From Pontivivens nitratireducens (GTDB taxonomy: Bacteria; Pseudomonadota; Alphaproteobacteria; Rhodobacterales; Rhodobacteraceae), in NCBI RefSeq assembly GCF_014235845.1, contig NZ_JACJUQ010000002.1:62001-126000 (forward strand): a DNA stretch of 64,000 nucleotides, written 5' to 3'. This document shows, one piece after another, positions 46,027-54,896 of the stretch. The stretch's first letter is position 1. Every line of letters begins with the position of its first letter. A program made the translations under genes and the position numbers. The notes below the pieces were generated by a model. It was not told the origin of the DNA and did no database searches. It worked only from the letters and a program-made list of their open reading frames with translations.

Positions 46027-47264
46027 CCGTCCTACTTGATAAAGCGCGACAACGGCAAACCCGCATCACGGGCGGCATCCTGATCGCTCTCGGTGCCTTG
46101 ATCGCGGTTTTCCTCGCCCCCGATTCAAGCGGGGTCGCCACCTTCCGCCTGTCGCGCCCGACCGATGTCTGGCCGGTTCCGAATCTGGTCGTTCCGGGCG
46201 GAGCCTTCGTCTATGTCGCCTCGGCCCTTCTGGCCTTTTTCGGTGTGCGCCTGTTCCTGCGCGGCGGCGCAAGGTGGAGCGCGCGGTTTCTGGGCATCGG
46301 CCTGATCATCGCGGTGGCCGCGTTTCTAGTCTGGGCGACGGCGGGCAAGTCGTTCTCATTGACCGGCATGTTGCAGGCGAGCCTGGTGCGCGCGGTGCCG
46401 ATCGCCCTCGGGGGGCTGGCGGGCGTTTTGTCTGAACGGGTCGCCGTGGTGAACATAGGTATCGAAGGGATGTTGCTGGCCGGGGCCTTTACCGGGGCGC
46501 TGGTGGGGTCGCTGGCCGGGGGGCTTGCAGGGCTGGCCGCGGCGGTTGCCGTGGGCGGTGTGTTCGGTTTCGTTCTGGCGGCGCTGGTCGTGACATATCG
46601 AATGGATCAGATTATCGCGGGCGTGTTCATCAATCTGTTCGTGCTGGGTTTGACCAGCTACATCTCCAGCCAGGTCTTTCAGGAATATCGCGCGCTCAAC
46701 AACGCGCCGGTGTTTCGCGCGGTGGAGATCCCGGTGCTGAGCGATCTGCCGGTGCTTGGCCCGGTCTTTTTCAGCCAGAATATCTTCGTCTATGGGGCCT
46801 TCATCCTCGCCGGACTCGCCACCTACTATCTGTTTCACACCCGGCATGGCCTGCGCGCCCGCGCGGTGGGCGAGCATCCGCGCGCCGCAGATACACTGGG
46901 GATCGACGTTTATCGCACGCGCTACGTGAATGTTACCATTGCGGGGATGGTCGCGGGCTTTGGCGGGGCCTGGTTCACGCTAGGCTCTGTCGGCCGGTTC
47001 GACGAGGGGATGACCGGCGGGCGTGGTTTCATCGGGTTGGCGGCGATGATCTTCGGGCGGTGGCATCCGGTCGGTGCCCTCATGGCTGCGCTGATCTTCG
47101 GATTTGCCGATAGTTTGCAGCAAAAGCTGGCGCTTCTCGGCACGCCGATTCCGTCGGAGTTCCTTGCCATGGCCCCCTATATCGCGACAATTGTCGTCGT
47201 TGCCGGCGTGGTCGGACGCGCACGGGCACCGGCGGCGGACGGCAAGCCCTATGTCAAGGAATAG
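46023..47264 (+). CDS. nucleoside ABC importer permease 2
   Basis: 413 residues, BPD_transp_2 type: LGGLAGVLSERVAVVNIGIEGMLLAGAF near 122 and VTYRMDQIIAGVFINLF near 190. GTG 46023 overlaps the stop of permease 1. With the BMP protein and tandem ATPase it completes a NupABC-like importer. Confidence 0.92.
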   Translation: MTVLLDKARQRQTRITGGILIALGALIAVFLAPDSSGVATFRLSRPTDVWPVPNLVVPGGAFVYVASALLAFFGVRLFLRGGARWSARFLGIGLIIAVAAFLVWATAGKSFSLTGMLQASLVRAVPIALGGLAGVLSERVAVVNIGIEGMLLAGAFTGALVGSLAGGLAGLAAAVAVGGVFGFVLAALVVTYRMDQIIAGVFINLFVLGLTSYISSQVFQEYRALNNAPVFRAVEIPVLSDLPVLGPVFFSQNIFVYGAFILAGLATYYLFHTRHGLRARAVGEHPRAADTLGIDVYRTRYVNVTIAGMVAGFGGAWFTLGSVGRFDEGMTGGRGFIGLAAMIFGRWHPVGALMAALIFGFADSLQQKLALLGTPIPSEFLAMAPYIATIVVVAGVVGRARAPAADGKPYVKE

Positions 47265-47331
47265 GCGCCGTTGCGGAACAGAACGCACTTGGCGTTGCCT
47301 GCCACGCGGCGCATGAACAGGAGGGGTATTC

Positions 47332-48279
47332 ATGGTCAACATCCTGACGATCACGCTGAATTCGGCCGTCGATCTTGCCACGTCGGTGGATGAGGTCGTC
47401 GCCGGGCCGAAGCTCTATTGCGCGCAACCCAGTCTCGACGCCGGAGGCGGGGGTGTGAACGTCGCCCGCGCAATTCAAAAGCTGGGTGGGGACGCCACGG
47501 CACTGGTCACGGTCGGCGGTGCCATGGGTGAGACGCTGTTGCAACTGCTGAAGGTCGAGGGCGTTCCGGTGGTTCCCGTGCCAATACATGGGGAAACGCG
47601 CTTCAGCTTTGCCGTGACCGATGGCACCAGCGGCGCGCAATATCGCTTCAACCTTCCGGGGGAAACGCTGACCACGGATGAGGGGGCGCGGCTTTTGACG
47701 GCGATATCGGATGTCGTGGGGCCGGATGACTTCGTGGTCCTCAGCGGCGGGGTTGCGCCGGGATTGGGCGACGACTTCCCCTCTCGCGTGCAGCAGGCCA
47801 TCTCGCGGCTGACTGACCGGTTGATCGTCGATACATCACAGGCCCCGCTTGCCCATCTGACCGCGAACCCCGTCGATCCGGTTTTCCTTCTCAGGATTGA
47901 CCGCAAGGAGGCAGAGACAGCGGCGGGTCATGCGATGGAAACCATCGCGGACAGCGTGACCTTCGCGTTGGATCTGATCGAACGCGGCGTGGCCCGGATC
48001 GTCGTGACCGGGCGCGGGGCAGAAGGCTCGGTATTGGTGACGCGGGACGCGCGATATTTCTGCCGAGCGGTCAAGGTGCCGGTGCGCAGCACGATCGGAG
48101 CGGGCGACTCCTTGGTCGGTGCAATGATCCTGGCATTCGCACGCGGCGAACAGCCGGATCAGGCGCTTCGCCGTGGTGTCGCCGCTGCCTGTGCGACGGT
48201 GAACACGCCGGCCACGGAACTGTGTTCCCGGGACGAGGCCGAGGCGTTGTTTCAACGCTGCGAGGTCACGGCGATCTGA
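47332..48279 (+). CDS. PfkB-family sugar kinase (1-phosphofructokinase-like)
   Basis: 315 residues. TLNSAVDLATSVD at the start, GGGGVNVARAIQKLGG near 37 and the ATP-site motif TIGAGDSLVGAMI near 250, with Asp as catalytic base, place it in the hexose/phosphohexose kinase branch of PfkB enzymes. It follows the nucleoside importer by 67 bp. It may phosphorylate a sugar phosphate derived from imported nucleosides or act as a second phosphofructokinase; the substrate is unproven. Confidence 0.9.
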   Translation: MVNILTITLNSAVDLATSVDEVVAGPKLYCAQPSLDAGGGGVNVARAIQKLGGDATALVTVGGAMGETLLQLLKVEGVPVVPVPIHGETRFSFAVTDGTSGAQYRFNLPGETLTTDEGARLLTAISDVVGPDDFVVLSGGVAPGLGDDFPSRVQQAISRLTDRLIVDTSQAPLAHLTANPVDPVFLLRIDRKEAETAAGHAMETIADSVTFALDLIERGVARIVVTGRGAEGSVLVTRDARYFCRAVKVPVRSTIGAGDSLVGAMILAFARGEQPDQALRRGVAAACATVNTPATELCSRDEAEALFQRCEVTAI

Positions 48280-48337
48280 TCCGCCCTTGAGGCGCATGGT
48301 AGGCGTTTCGGACATCGTGATGCACGTGCGGTTTCGC

Positions 48338-49441
48338 TCAGGGACGGGTCAATCCGGCAATATCGACCTCGACCTTTTCGGACAGGTTTTGAAGGCTGTC
48401 GTAAAGCAGTTGAAGCGCATAATGCGGGTTGTGGGTGAAGATCGCAGGTTCCTTGACAACCAGTTGATAGTTATAGGCTGCTTTCAACAGGCGGGGCGTC
48501 CAGTCTTGATACCGGTTGGGAAAGACGGCTTCGGTTTCTGACGCGGTTCCGTCGCCATCCGTATCGACAAAGAAATACGGATAGGTTGCCGAGTTATAGG
48601 CGATAGAAACGCCCGTGACCTCCGCGGCGTATTTCTGAATGGCCTCCTCCAGGCGTCTGTGGAAGTCGGCGATGGGATTTGCGATGCCCTCGGCCGTGTT
48701 GCCGTCGCCATCGAAATCGGTGGGTGAGATCCTGATCTCGTCGAAACTCGCGATGCCCTGATGGCACGTGGTGCAGGTCTCGATCTCGACTTCCAGCGAA
48801 TGCGGACTGTGGCAGCTCGTGCAGGTGTTCAGGTTGGGCACATGATCGAAGCGGCCCTTGTAGACATTCCCCGGATACTCGAACCCGCCATGAGCGATGC
48901 CACCCATCAGCGTGGCCGCCGAGGGGGCGTAGTGGATGTTCACGAAGCCCAGATCCGCTGAGACGGTGTCATCCTCCAGACCATCGGTCGCGGCCGCGAC
49001 GGTATTGGTCGAGCTGCGACCCTGGTGGCATACCGCGCACACGGCGGAGGACCCGAAGGTGTCGATCGTGACGCCGGACGGAAATGGGACAGATTCAAGC
49101 TCCGACGCGCCGGGACTGTGGCAAGCGGTGCAATTCACCGGGGTTCCCAGACTGACCGGATGATCTATGAGGCCCGGTGTGCTGATGGGTCCGCTGAGGT
49201 AATCGGTGATCCCCTCCCCGGAATGGCAGACGGCACAGGTGCCCGGTATCTCGCCTTCCTCGTCCCAATGCGTAAACGCTTCCGACATTCGGTCGGCGTG
49301 GGGCGATGCAAGCCATGCTTCTGTTATCGCTGCTATATCCGGCGCTTCGCTTTGGGCCATTGCGGCCACGCCGACGAAAGTCGCACTTACGAAAGCCGCA
49401 CCACTGGCTGTCATCATGGTCCCGAGGATATTTCGATTCAT
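48338..49441 (-). CDS. periplasmic pentahaem c-type cytochrome
   Basis: 367 residues with a signal peptide (ILGTMMTASGAAFVSATFVGVAAMAQ). Five CxxCH sites: CAVCH near 68, CTACH near 98, CAVCH near 124, CTSCH near 180 and CTTCH near 198. No CxxCK lysine-ligated site, so not NrfA. The C-terminal ~160 residues have no haem motif and read ISPTDFDGDGNTAEG and VDTDGDGTASE, which look like Ca-binding loops. It is divergent from nqrA across an FNR-type box and may carry electrons in anaerobic respiration. The acceptor is unknown. Confidence 0.85.
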   Translation of the reverse strand: MNRNILGTMMTASGAAFVSATFVGVAAMAQSEAPDIAAITEAWLASPHADRMSEAFTHWDEEGEIPGTCAVCHSGEGITDYLSGPISTPGLIDHPVSLGTPVNCTACHSPGASELESVPFPSGVTIDTFGSSAVCAVCHQGRSSTNTVAAATDGLEDDTVSADLGFVNIHYAPSAATLMGGIAHGGFEYPGNVYKGRFDHVPNLNTCTSCHSPHSLEVEIETCTTCHQGIASFDEIRISPTDFDGDGNTAEGIANPIADFHRRLEEAIQKYAAEVTGVSIAYNSATYPYFFVDTDGDGTASETEAVFPNRYQDWTPRLLKAAYNYQLVVKEPAIFTHNPHYALQLLYDSLQNLSEKVEVDIAGLTRP

Positions 49442-49495
49442 GGAACGTCCCTTTCTGCCGCATGAACAGTGATAAACGGGCGGAGCGGTTTTGGA

Positions 49496-49509
49496 TTGAG
49501 AAATATCAA
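49496..49509. promoter_or_regulatory. FNR/FixK-type box between pentahaem cytochrome and nqrA
   Basis: TTGAG-AAAT-ATCAA, 54 bp from the cytochrome start and 76 bp from the nqrA start; positioned to act on both. Confidence 0.6.
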
Positions 49510-49585
49510 TCTCGGCCCCGTGTTTCACATCTAGCTTCGGTGCGAATTGCAGGGTGATGCAGCGCGTTCGCCAGATGCCGACAGG

Positions 49586-50821
49586 ATGGGCAGATTGAGA
49601 CATTTTCACATCAGACAAGGCGACCCCGCGCCGCAAACTCCCGCACCGGCGCAGCAGGTTGAGAATATCGGATTGCCGCGCGAAGTGGCTTTGCTCGGGC
49701 GGGATATCGCCGGGGTTCGCCCGCACTTTGTTGTCAGCGAAGGGGAGGGCGTCACCTGCGGCCAGACATTGTTCACAGATCGCAAACAACCCCAGATCGC
49801 CTTTGTCTCTCCCGCGTCAGGGGTGGTGTCGAAGCTGACCTACGGTTCACGCCGAACGTTGGATCTGTGCGTTGTCACTGTCGCACCCGAAAATGAAAAG
49901 CCTTCACCCCATAAGATGCCGGATGCCGCGCCGCGCGAGATTTTGCAGGCGCGGGGAATGTGGTCCGCATTCGTGACACGCCCCTTTGGCCGTATGCCGG
50001 CGCCCGACGCCGTGCCGGATGCGATTGTCGTGAATGCAGTTCACACATCGCCGCAAGCCCCTGATCCGGCAGTTGTTCTGGAGGGTCAGCGCGACGCCTT
50101 CCACCTTGGGCTCAGCGTCCTGACCAAGCTGACGCCCGCAGATGTTTTCCTGTGCCAATCCCCCGGCAAGCCGCTCGGCCCGGAGGGGGAGCGCATCATT
50201 CATGCCAGCTTTTCCGGCACGATGGCGGCCGGTCTGCCGGGAACACAGATCGACAGGCTTTGCCCCGTGGATTTCGGGGGGGCGGTGTGGAGCATCAGTT
50301 ATCAGGATGTGATCGCGATCGGACATCTGTTCGGGACCGGCACGTATATGGCGCGGCGCGTCGTCTCGATCACGGGTCCGCAAGCAGCGACGCCGAAGCT
50401 GGTGCGCAGCGTCCTTGGTGCCCGGCTTGCAGAACTCAGCGAAGGCGGGGCTGCCCACATCCTTTCGGGCAATCCGATCACGGGCCGGGATGCGCAGTTT
50501 CTGGGACCTTTCGACGATCAGGTGAGCTTGTTGGAACCGCGCCCGCAGGCCGCTGACCCGTCGCGGCAGGCACGGCGGGCTACAATATTCAGGCCGCTGA
50601 TCCCGTCCGCCTCGATGGAGAAAGCCGTGGCGACCGACACCTACGCCATCCCCCTGGCGCGGGCCCTCAGCGTGGGGGACAGTGACGCGGCACAACGTCT
50701 GGGATGTCTGGGTCTGATCGAGGAGGACGTCGCCGCCCTGACGCGCAGATGCACCAGCGGAACCGATTATGCCGCGATGCTGCGCCGGGTTCTGGATGAG
50801 CTGGAGTTGGACGCCGCGTGA
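49586..50821 (+). CDS. nqrA: Na+-NQR-like subunit A
   Basis: 411 residues, slightly shorter than typical NqrA (about 445). The N-terminal GLPREVALLGRDIAGVRPHFVVSEGEGV and VSPASGVVSKLTYGSRRTLD follow NqrA, and HASFSGTMAAGLPGTQID and DVIAIGHLFGTGTY match its middle. NqrA is the peripheral, ubiquinone-associated subunit. ATG 49586 is closely preceded by ACAGG; a TTG at 49595 or 49547 is possible. First of eight coupled genes. Confidence 0.88.
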   Translation: MGRLRHFHIRQGDPAPQTPAPAQQVENIGLPREVALLGRDIAGVRPHFVVSEGEGVTCGQTLFTDRKQPQIAFVSPASGVVSKLTYGSRRTLDLCVVTVAPENEKPSPHKMPDAAPREILQARGMWSAFVTRPFGRMPAPDAVPDAIVVNAVHTSPQAPDPAVVLEGQRDAFHLGLSVLTKLTPADVFLCQSPGKPLGPEGERIIHASFSGTMAAGLPGTQIDRLCPVDFGGAVWSISYQDVIAIGHLFGTGTYMARRVVSITGPQAATPKLVRSVLGARLAELSEGGAAHILSGNPITGRDAQFLGPFDDQVSLLEPRPQAADPSRQARRATIFRPLIPSASMEKAVATDTYAIPLARALSVGDSDAAQRLGCLGLIEEDVAALTRRCTSGTDYAAMLRRVLDELELDAA

Positions 50822-51636
50822 TTACCTTTCCCACCCCTCGAATTGCCGCCCCGCGAACCGTTGCCGGTGTGACGCTGTCACAGACGCTGGCGCTGATGCT
50901 GCCTGCTGTCGCGGTCGCATGGAGCGCGCCTTTGCAATTTGTCGCGCTTTTCCTTGTCGCGGGTGGCGTTGCGCTGGCGTGGGAGGTGCTGTTTTGCCTT
51001 GTTCGTAAGCGGGGGTTCAGCTTTCACGGGATCACCACGGCGCTGATCGTCACGATCCTTTGCCCGCCTGACCTTGCGTACTGGCAACTGATCCTTGCCA
51101 TCTCGCTTGGCGTCGTGCTGGCAGAGCAGGTGTTCGGGGGGCGGGGGTTCGGTTTTCTCAGCCCGGCGACGGTGGTCCTGTCGTTGCTGATGATCTCGTT
51201 TCCGCAAGTCGAACTTCCGATACCGGGCGCAATGCTGGGTCTTGCGACGGTGCCGGGCGCTGTCCTGCTGATTTTGATGGGTCTGGTCTGCTGGCGCGTC
51301 ATGCTTGGGGCGGGTGTCGCCGCCGGTGTCTTGCTGTCAATCGGCGGGCCCGTGACCGATCCGGGGGCCGTTGCCGCGACGCTGGCATTCGGGCTGGTCT
51401 TTCTGGTTTGCGATCCGACTGCGTCCAGCACGACACGGGCGGGCCGCTGGCTGTACGGTGTGTTGGCGGGCGGTCTGTTCGTCAATTTCTCGCAAGGTGC
51501 CATACTGCCGTTCGAGGCGATGGTTTTCGCGGCCCTTCTTGCCAGCATCTTCGCGCCCTTGCTCGATCGTCTGGTCATTCTCGCACATGCTTATCGCAGA
51601 CGGGCCGGGAACAAAGGGGGTGGGCGACATGCGTAG
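50818..51636 (+). CDS. nqrB: Na+-NQR-like subunit B, shortened variant
   Basis: 272 residues against about 400-415 in usual NqrB. The core helices are recognisable: VALAWEVLFCLVRKRGFSFHGITTALIV, EQVFGGRGFGFLSPATVV and VFLVCDPTASSTTRAGRWLYG (matching the TDP-x-SAS-x-T-x-x-GKWWYG element). The N-terminal extension, a periplasmic loop after the first helix and the segment with the DGYSGAT flavin-attachment Thr are missing; after FLSPAT the chain goes almost directly to the next helix. The only S-x-A-T is SPAT at 115-118, in the position of NqrB FLNPAL. GTG start in a GTGA overlap with nqrA. Confidence 0.85.
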   Translation: MITFPTPRIAAPRTVAGVTLSQTLALMLPAVAVAWSAPLQFVALFLVAGGVALAWEVLFCLVRKRGFSFHGITTALIVTILCPPDLAYWQLILAISLGVVLAEQVFGGRGFGFLSPATVVLSLLMISFPQVELPIPGAMLGLATVPGAVLLILMGLVCWRVMLGAGVAAGVLLSIGGPVTDPGAVAATLAFGLVFLVCDPTASSTTRAGRWLYGVLAGGLFVNFSQGAILPFEAMVFAALLASIFAPLLDRLVILAHAYRRRAGNKGGGRHA

Positions 51637-52429
51637 CCCCGTATCCCTATGGCGCGGCTTTCTGGCCCGGCCAAATGACGACCGGGTCAAGATCTTTGGC
51701 GTCGCGTTTCTGACGGCCGTGTTCAGCGCGGTTGTGGTCACCGTGGCCTCGGTCACGCTGGAACCCCTGCAAGACGCGCATCTGGAGGCCGAGCGCGCGG
51801 CCCGGATGGAGCAGATGCTCGATACGTTGCCCGGAATGCGCGATATCATGGCCGAGGCAGGTGTAGATGCGCTGACGACCCGGCTCGTCGATCTGGAAAC
51901 TGGCGCCTTTGTCGAGGAGCCGGATCCCGAAACCTATGATCTGCGCGAGGCCGAAAACGATCCGGAGCGCAGTGTGGAAATCCAGCCCGAGGCCGATCTG
52001 GCCCGGTTGGGCCGCAGAGCACGGATCGCACCGGTATATCTTCTGGAACGTGACGGCGATATTTTGCTGGTCGTGCTTCCGGTCAGCGGCAAGGGCTATC
52101 AGTCCACATTGCGTGCCACCCTGGCGCTGCACGCCGACCTGACGACAATCGCGGCCCTGACCATCACCGAGCAGGCGGAGACGCCCGGACTTGGCGCACG
52201 GGCTGAAACACCGCAGTGGCAAGACCTGTGGGCGGGTAAGGAGGTCACGGACGAAACCGGGCAGATCGTCATCGACGTCGTTCGTGGGCAGGCGAAAGGC
52301 CCGCATGAGGTCGATGCCATCAGCGGGGCCACCATCACCAGCAACGGCGTGGCGAATATGCTGCGCTATTGGCTGGGCGATGACGGTTTCGGCCCCTTCC
52401 TCGATCGCCTTCGCGAAGAGGGGATGTGA
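51629..52429 (+). CDS. nqrC: Na+-NQR-like subunit C (FMN-binding)
   Basis: 266 residues. N-terminal membrane anchor (IFGVAFLTAVFSAVVVTVASV), a periplasmic domain, and the C-terminal flavinylation motif SGATIT at 232-237, with Thr235 as the expected site of covalent FMN attachment by ApbE. ATG 51629 overlaps the nqrB stop by 8 nt. Confidence 0.92.
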   Translation: MRSPVSLWRGFLARPNDDRVKIFGVAFLTAVFSAVVVTVASVTLEPLQDAHLEAERAARMEQMLDTLPGMRDIMAEAGVDALTTRLVDLETGAFVEEPDPETYDLREAENDPERSVEIQPEADLARLGRRARIAPVYLLERDGDILLVVLPVSGKGYQSTLRATLALHADLTTIAALTITEQAETPGLGARAETPQWQDLWAGKEVTDETGQIVIDVVRGQAKGPHEVDAISGATITSNGVANMLRYWLGDDGFGPFLDRLREEGM

Positions 52430-52430
52430 C

Positions 52431-53084
52431 ATGAACGCTACGCTTCGCTACCTGACGGAACCTCTGATCGCCAACAACCCGGTGACGTTGCAGATCCTGG
52501 GTATTTGTTCGGCGCTGGCCGTGACCACGACGCTTCAGACGGCTCTTGTCATGTCAGGCGCGCTGACCGCCGTTCTGGTACTGTCCTCCGCCACCATAAG
52601 CCTGATGCGCAATCATATCCCGAATGCCATTCGGCTTATCGTTCAGATCGTGGTGATCGCAACGCTTGTGGTCGTTGCTGACGAATTGCTTCAGGCCTTT
52701 GCGTTCGAGGTCAGTCGCCAATTGTCGATCTTCGTTGGCCTGATCGTGACGAATTGTCTGGTGCTGGGCCGCGCCGAGGCCTTCGCCACGCGCAACCCGA
52801 TCGGGCCATCGGTACTGGATGCGCTGGGCAACGGGTTGGGCTACAGTCTTGTGCTGATCATCGTCGGCACAATCCGGGAGGTTCTGGGAACGGGTTCGCT
52901 TCTGGGCTACACGCTTCTCCTCCCCCAGGCGGAGGGCGGCTGGTTCGAACCTTTGAGCCTCATGCAGCTTGCCCCAAGCGGCTTTTTCATCATCGCGCTG
53001 CTGATCTGGGCCATTCGGTCCGTGCGTGTGGAACAGATTGAAAAACCGCAACATCAACTCTCCCGATCCGAGGTGGAGCAATGA
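52431..53084 (+). CDS. nqrD: Na+-NQR-like subunit D
   Basis: 217 residues, six helices. [18 protein letters not shown] with Cys26, and [15 protein letters not shown] with the second Cys near 108, supply the NqrD half of the intramembrane Fe-S site shared with NqrE. ATG 52431 follows the nqrC stop by 1 nt, and the stop overlaps the nqrE start. Confidence 0.95.
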   Translation: MNATLRYLTEPLIANNPVTLQILGICSALAVTTTLQTALVMSGALTAVLVLSSATISLMRNHIPNAIRLIVQIVVIATLVVVADELLQAFAFEVSRQLSIFVGLIVTNCLVLGRAEAFATRNPIGPSVLDALGNGLGYSLVLIIVGTIREVLGTGSLLGYTLLLPQAEGGWFEPLSLMQLAPSGFFIIALLIWAIRSVRVEQIEKPQHQLSRSEVEQ

Positions 53085-53680
53085 CCGATCTTTTGCTGGC
53101 GTCGCTGTTTCATCAAAACCTCGCGCTGACATCGTTTCTGGGCATCTGCACGTTTCTGGCAGTATCGCAGCGGTTCGAGACGGCGTTTGGACTGGGCATG
53201 GCGGTTATCGTCGTTCAGACCGTGACCGTCCCGATCAACAACCTGATTTTCAATGGTCTTTTGCAGGATGGTGCCTGGGGCTGGCTGGGTCTGGCGGATG
53301 TCGATTTGAGCTTTCTCAAGCTGATCGCCTTTATCGGCACCATTGCCGCCGTGGTGCAGGTGCTGGAGATGTTTCTGGATCGCTATGTGCCGCCGCTTTA
53401 CCGCGCGCTGGGCATCTTCTTGCCGCTGATTACGGTGAACTGCGCGATTCTGGGCGGCAGCCTGTTCATGGTCGAGCGGCAATACGACTTCGCGGAATCC
53501 GTCGTTTTCGGCTTTGGCAGTGGTGCGGGCTGGGCGCTGGCGATCATCGCCTTTGCCGCCATCCGCGAGCGGTTGGAATACAGTGACATGCCGCGGGGAT
53601 TGCAGGGGTTGGGCAGTGCGTTTCTGGTAACCGGGCTGATGTCGCTCGGCTTCGCCGCGTTTGCGAGGGTCGGGCTATGA
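53081..53680 (+). CDS. nqrE: Na+-NQR-like subunit E
   Basis: 199 residues, six helices, near the NqrE standard length. [12 protein letters not shown] (Cys near 25) and [14 protein letters not shown] (Cys near 120) supply the other Fe-S ligands. Overlaps nqrD and nqrF by 4 nt each. Confidence 0.95.
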   Translation: MTDLLLASLFHQNLALTSFLGICTFLAVSQRFETAFGLGMAVIVVQTVTVPINNLIFNGLLQDGAWGWLGLADVDLSFLKLIAFIGTIAAVVQVLEMFLDRYVPPLYRALGIFLPLITVNCAILGGSLFMVERQYDFAESVVFGFGSGAGWALAIIAFAAIRERLEYSDMPRGLQGLGSAFLVTGLMSLGFAAFARVGL

Positions 53681-54894
53681 CGGAAATCATCGTCGGCAGT
53701 CTGCTTCTGATCGCGCTGATCCTGCTTCAGACCATTTTTGTCGTTGCGGCGCGGGCCGCTCTGGTGCCGGATCGTTCGATCTCATTGAGGGTCAACGGCG
53801 ACACGACAATCCCGGCCCGGACGGGGCAAAAGCTGCTGACCGCGTTGACCGATAACGGCATCCTGATCCCATCGGCCTGTGCCGGGGCAGGGACCTGCGG
53901 TCTGTGTCGGGTGCAGATACCGGACGGCCCCGACCTGTTGCCGGTCGAGGCCGCGCGATTTTCCCGAAGCGAGGCGCGCGCCGGGATGCATCTGGCCTGT
54001 CAGGTCGTGTTGCGCGAGGACATGGCCTTGCAGATTGACGAGGCATTGCTGTCGGCGGAGACGTTCGAGCTGAACGTGGTATCAACGCGGCAGCTTACCC
54101 CACTGATCAGCGAGGTCGTGCTGCAGATGCCCACGGGACGTTTGCCGGACATTCATGCCGGGTCTTTCTTGCAGATCACCGCGCCGCCCTATTCGCTGGA
54201 CTATCAACAGATCGACGTGCCGCCGGTTTTCGAGGATCAATGGAGCGCGCTGCGCCATCTGTCGATTTCAACCGGAAGCGAAGTCACCCGGGCCTATTCG
54301 GTCGCCAATCGTCCCGAGGATACCGAAGCCGGCCTGCTGGTCCTCAACATCCGGCTGGCCCTGCCGCCGCCATCGGTGCCGGATGCGCCGCCCGGTGTGG
54401 TGTCGTCATATCTGTTTTCACGCCGATCAGGCGACCGGATAAGCGCCTCCGGTCCCTATGGGTCGTTCCGAGTGCAGGACACCGAACGCGAGATGGTGTT
54501 CATAGGCGGCGGCGTCGGAATGGCGCCGTTGCGCGCGATGATATTCGAGCAGCTTTCGCGGCAGGATCAGTCGCGCAAGATCACGTTCTGGTACGGTGCA
54601 CGTTCGGCGGACGATCTTTACTATATAGACGAGCTCAACGCGCTGGCGGCCCGACACCCCAATTTCGAATGGACCGTGGCGATTTCTGATCCTCAGCACA
54701 CGGATGGCTGGAGCGGACGCACCGGATTCGTTCATTCGGTCGTCTATGAGGACCATTTGCGAGATCATCCCGCACCGGAAAACTGTGAATACTACCTTTG
54801 CGGCCCACCCCTGATGACGCAGGCGGTTCTGGCGATGCTGGATGATCTCGGCGTTGAGCCTGACCACATCTTCAACGACGATTTCGGAGTGTGA
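53677..54894 (+). CDS. nqrF: Na+-NQR-like subunit F (NADH- and FAD-binding)
   Basis: 405 residues. N-terminal helix ([22 protein letters not shown]), a 2Fe-2S domain with [10 protein letters not shown] near 68-77 and the fourth Cys in LACQ near 109, an FAD domain with the RAYSVAN flavin motif near 207, and an NADH domain ([24 protein letters not shown]). NqrF receives electrons from NADH on the cytoplasmic side. Ends in DDFGV. Confidence 0.95.
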   Translation: MTEIIVGSLLLIALILLQTIFVVAARAALVPDRSISLRVNGDTTIPARTGQKLLTALTDNGILIPSACAGAGTCGLCRVQIPDGPDLLPVEAARFSRSEARAGMHLACQVVLREDMALQIDEALLSAETFELNVVSTRQLTPLISEVVLQMPTGRLPDIHAGSFLQITAPPYSLDYQQIDVPPVFEDQWSALRHLSISTGSEVTRAYSVANRPEDTEAGLLVLNIRLALPPPSVPDAPPGVVSSYLFSRRSGDRISASGPYGSFRVQDTEREMVFIGGGVGMAPLRAMIFEQLSRQDQSRKITFWYGARSADDLYYIDELNALAARHPNFEWTVAISDPQHTDGWSGRTGFVHSVVYEDHLRDHPAPENCEYYLCGPPLMTQAVLAMLDDLGVEPDHIFNDDFGV

Positions 54895-54896
54895 AC

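Noticed and set aside
48338-49441. Calling the multihaem cytochrome a nitrite reductase NrfA
   Set aside because: No CxxCK motif, too few residues and only CxxCH sites with other spacing.
49586-54894. Calling the nqr-like genes an Rnf complex
   Set aside because: NqrF with NADH/FAD domains and NqrM are present, and RnfB-type ferredoxin subunits are absent; subunit A lacks the RnfC Cys motifs.
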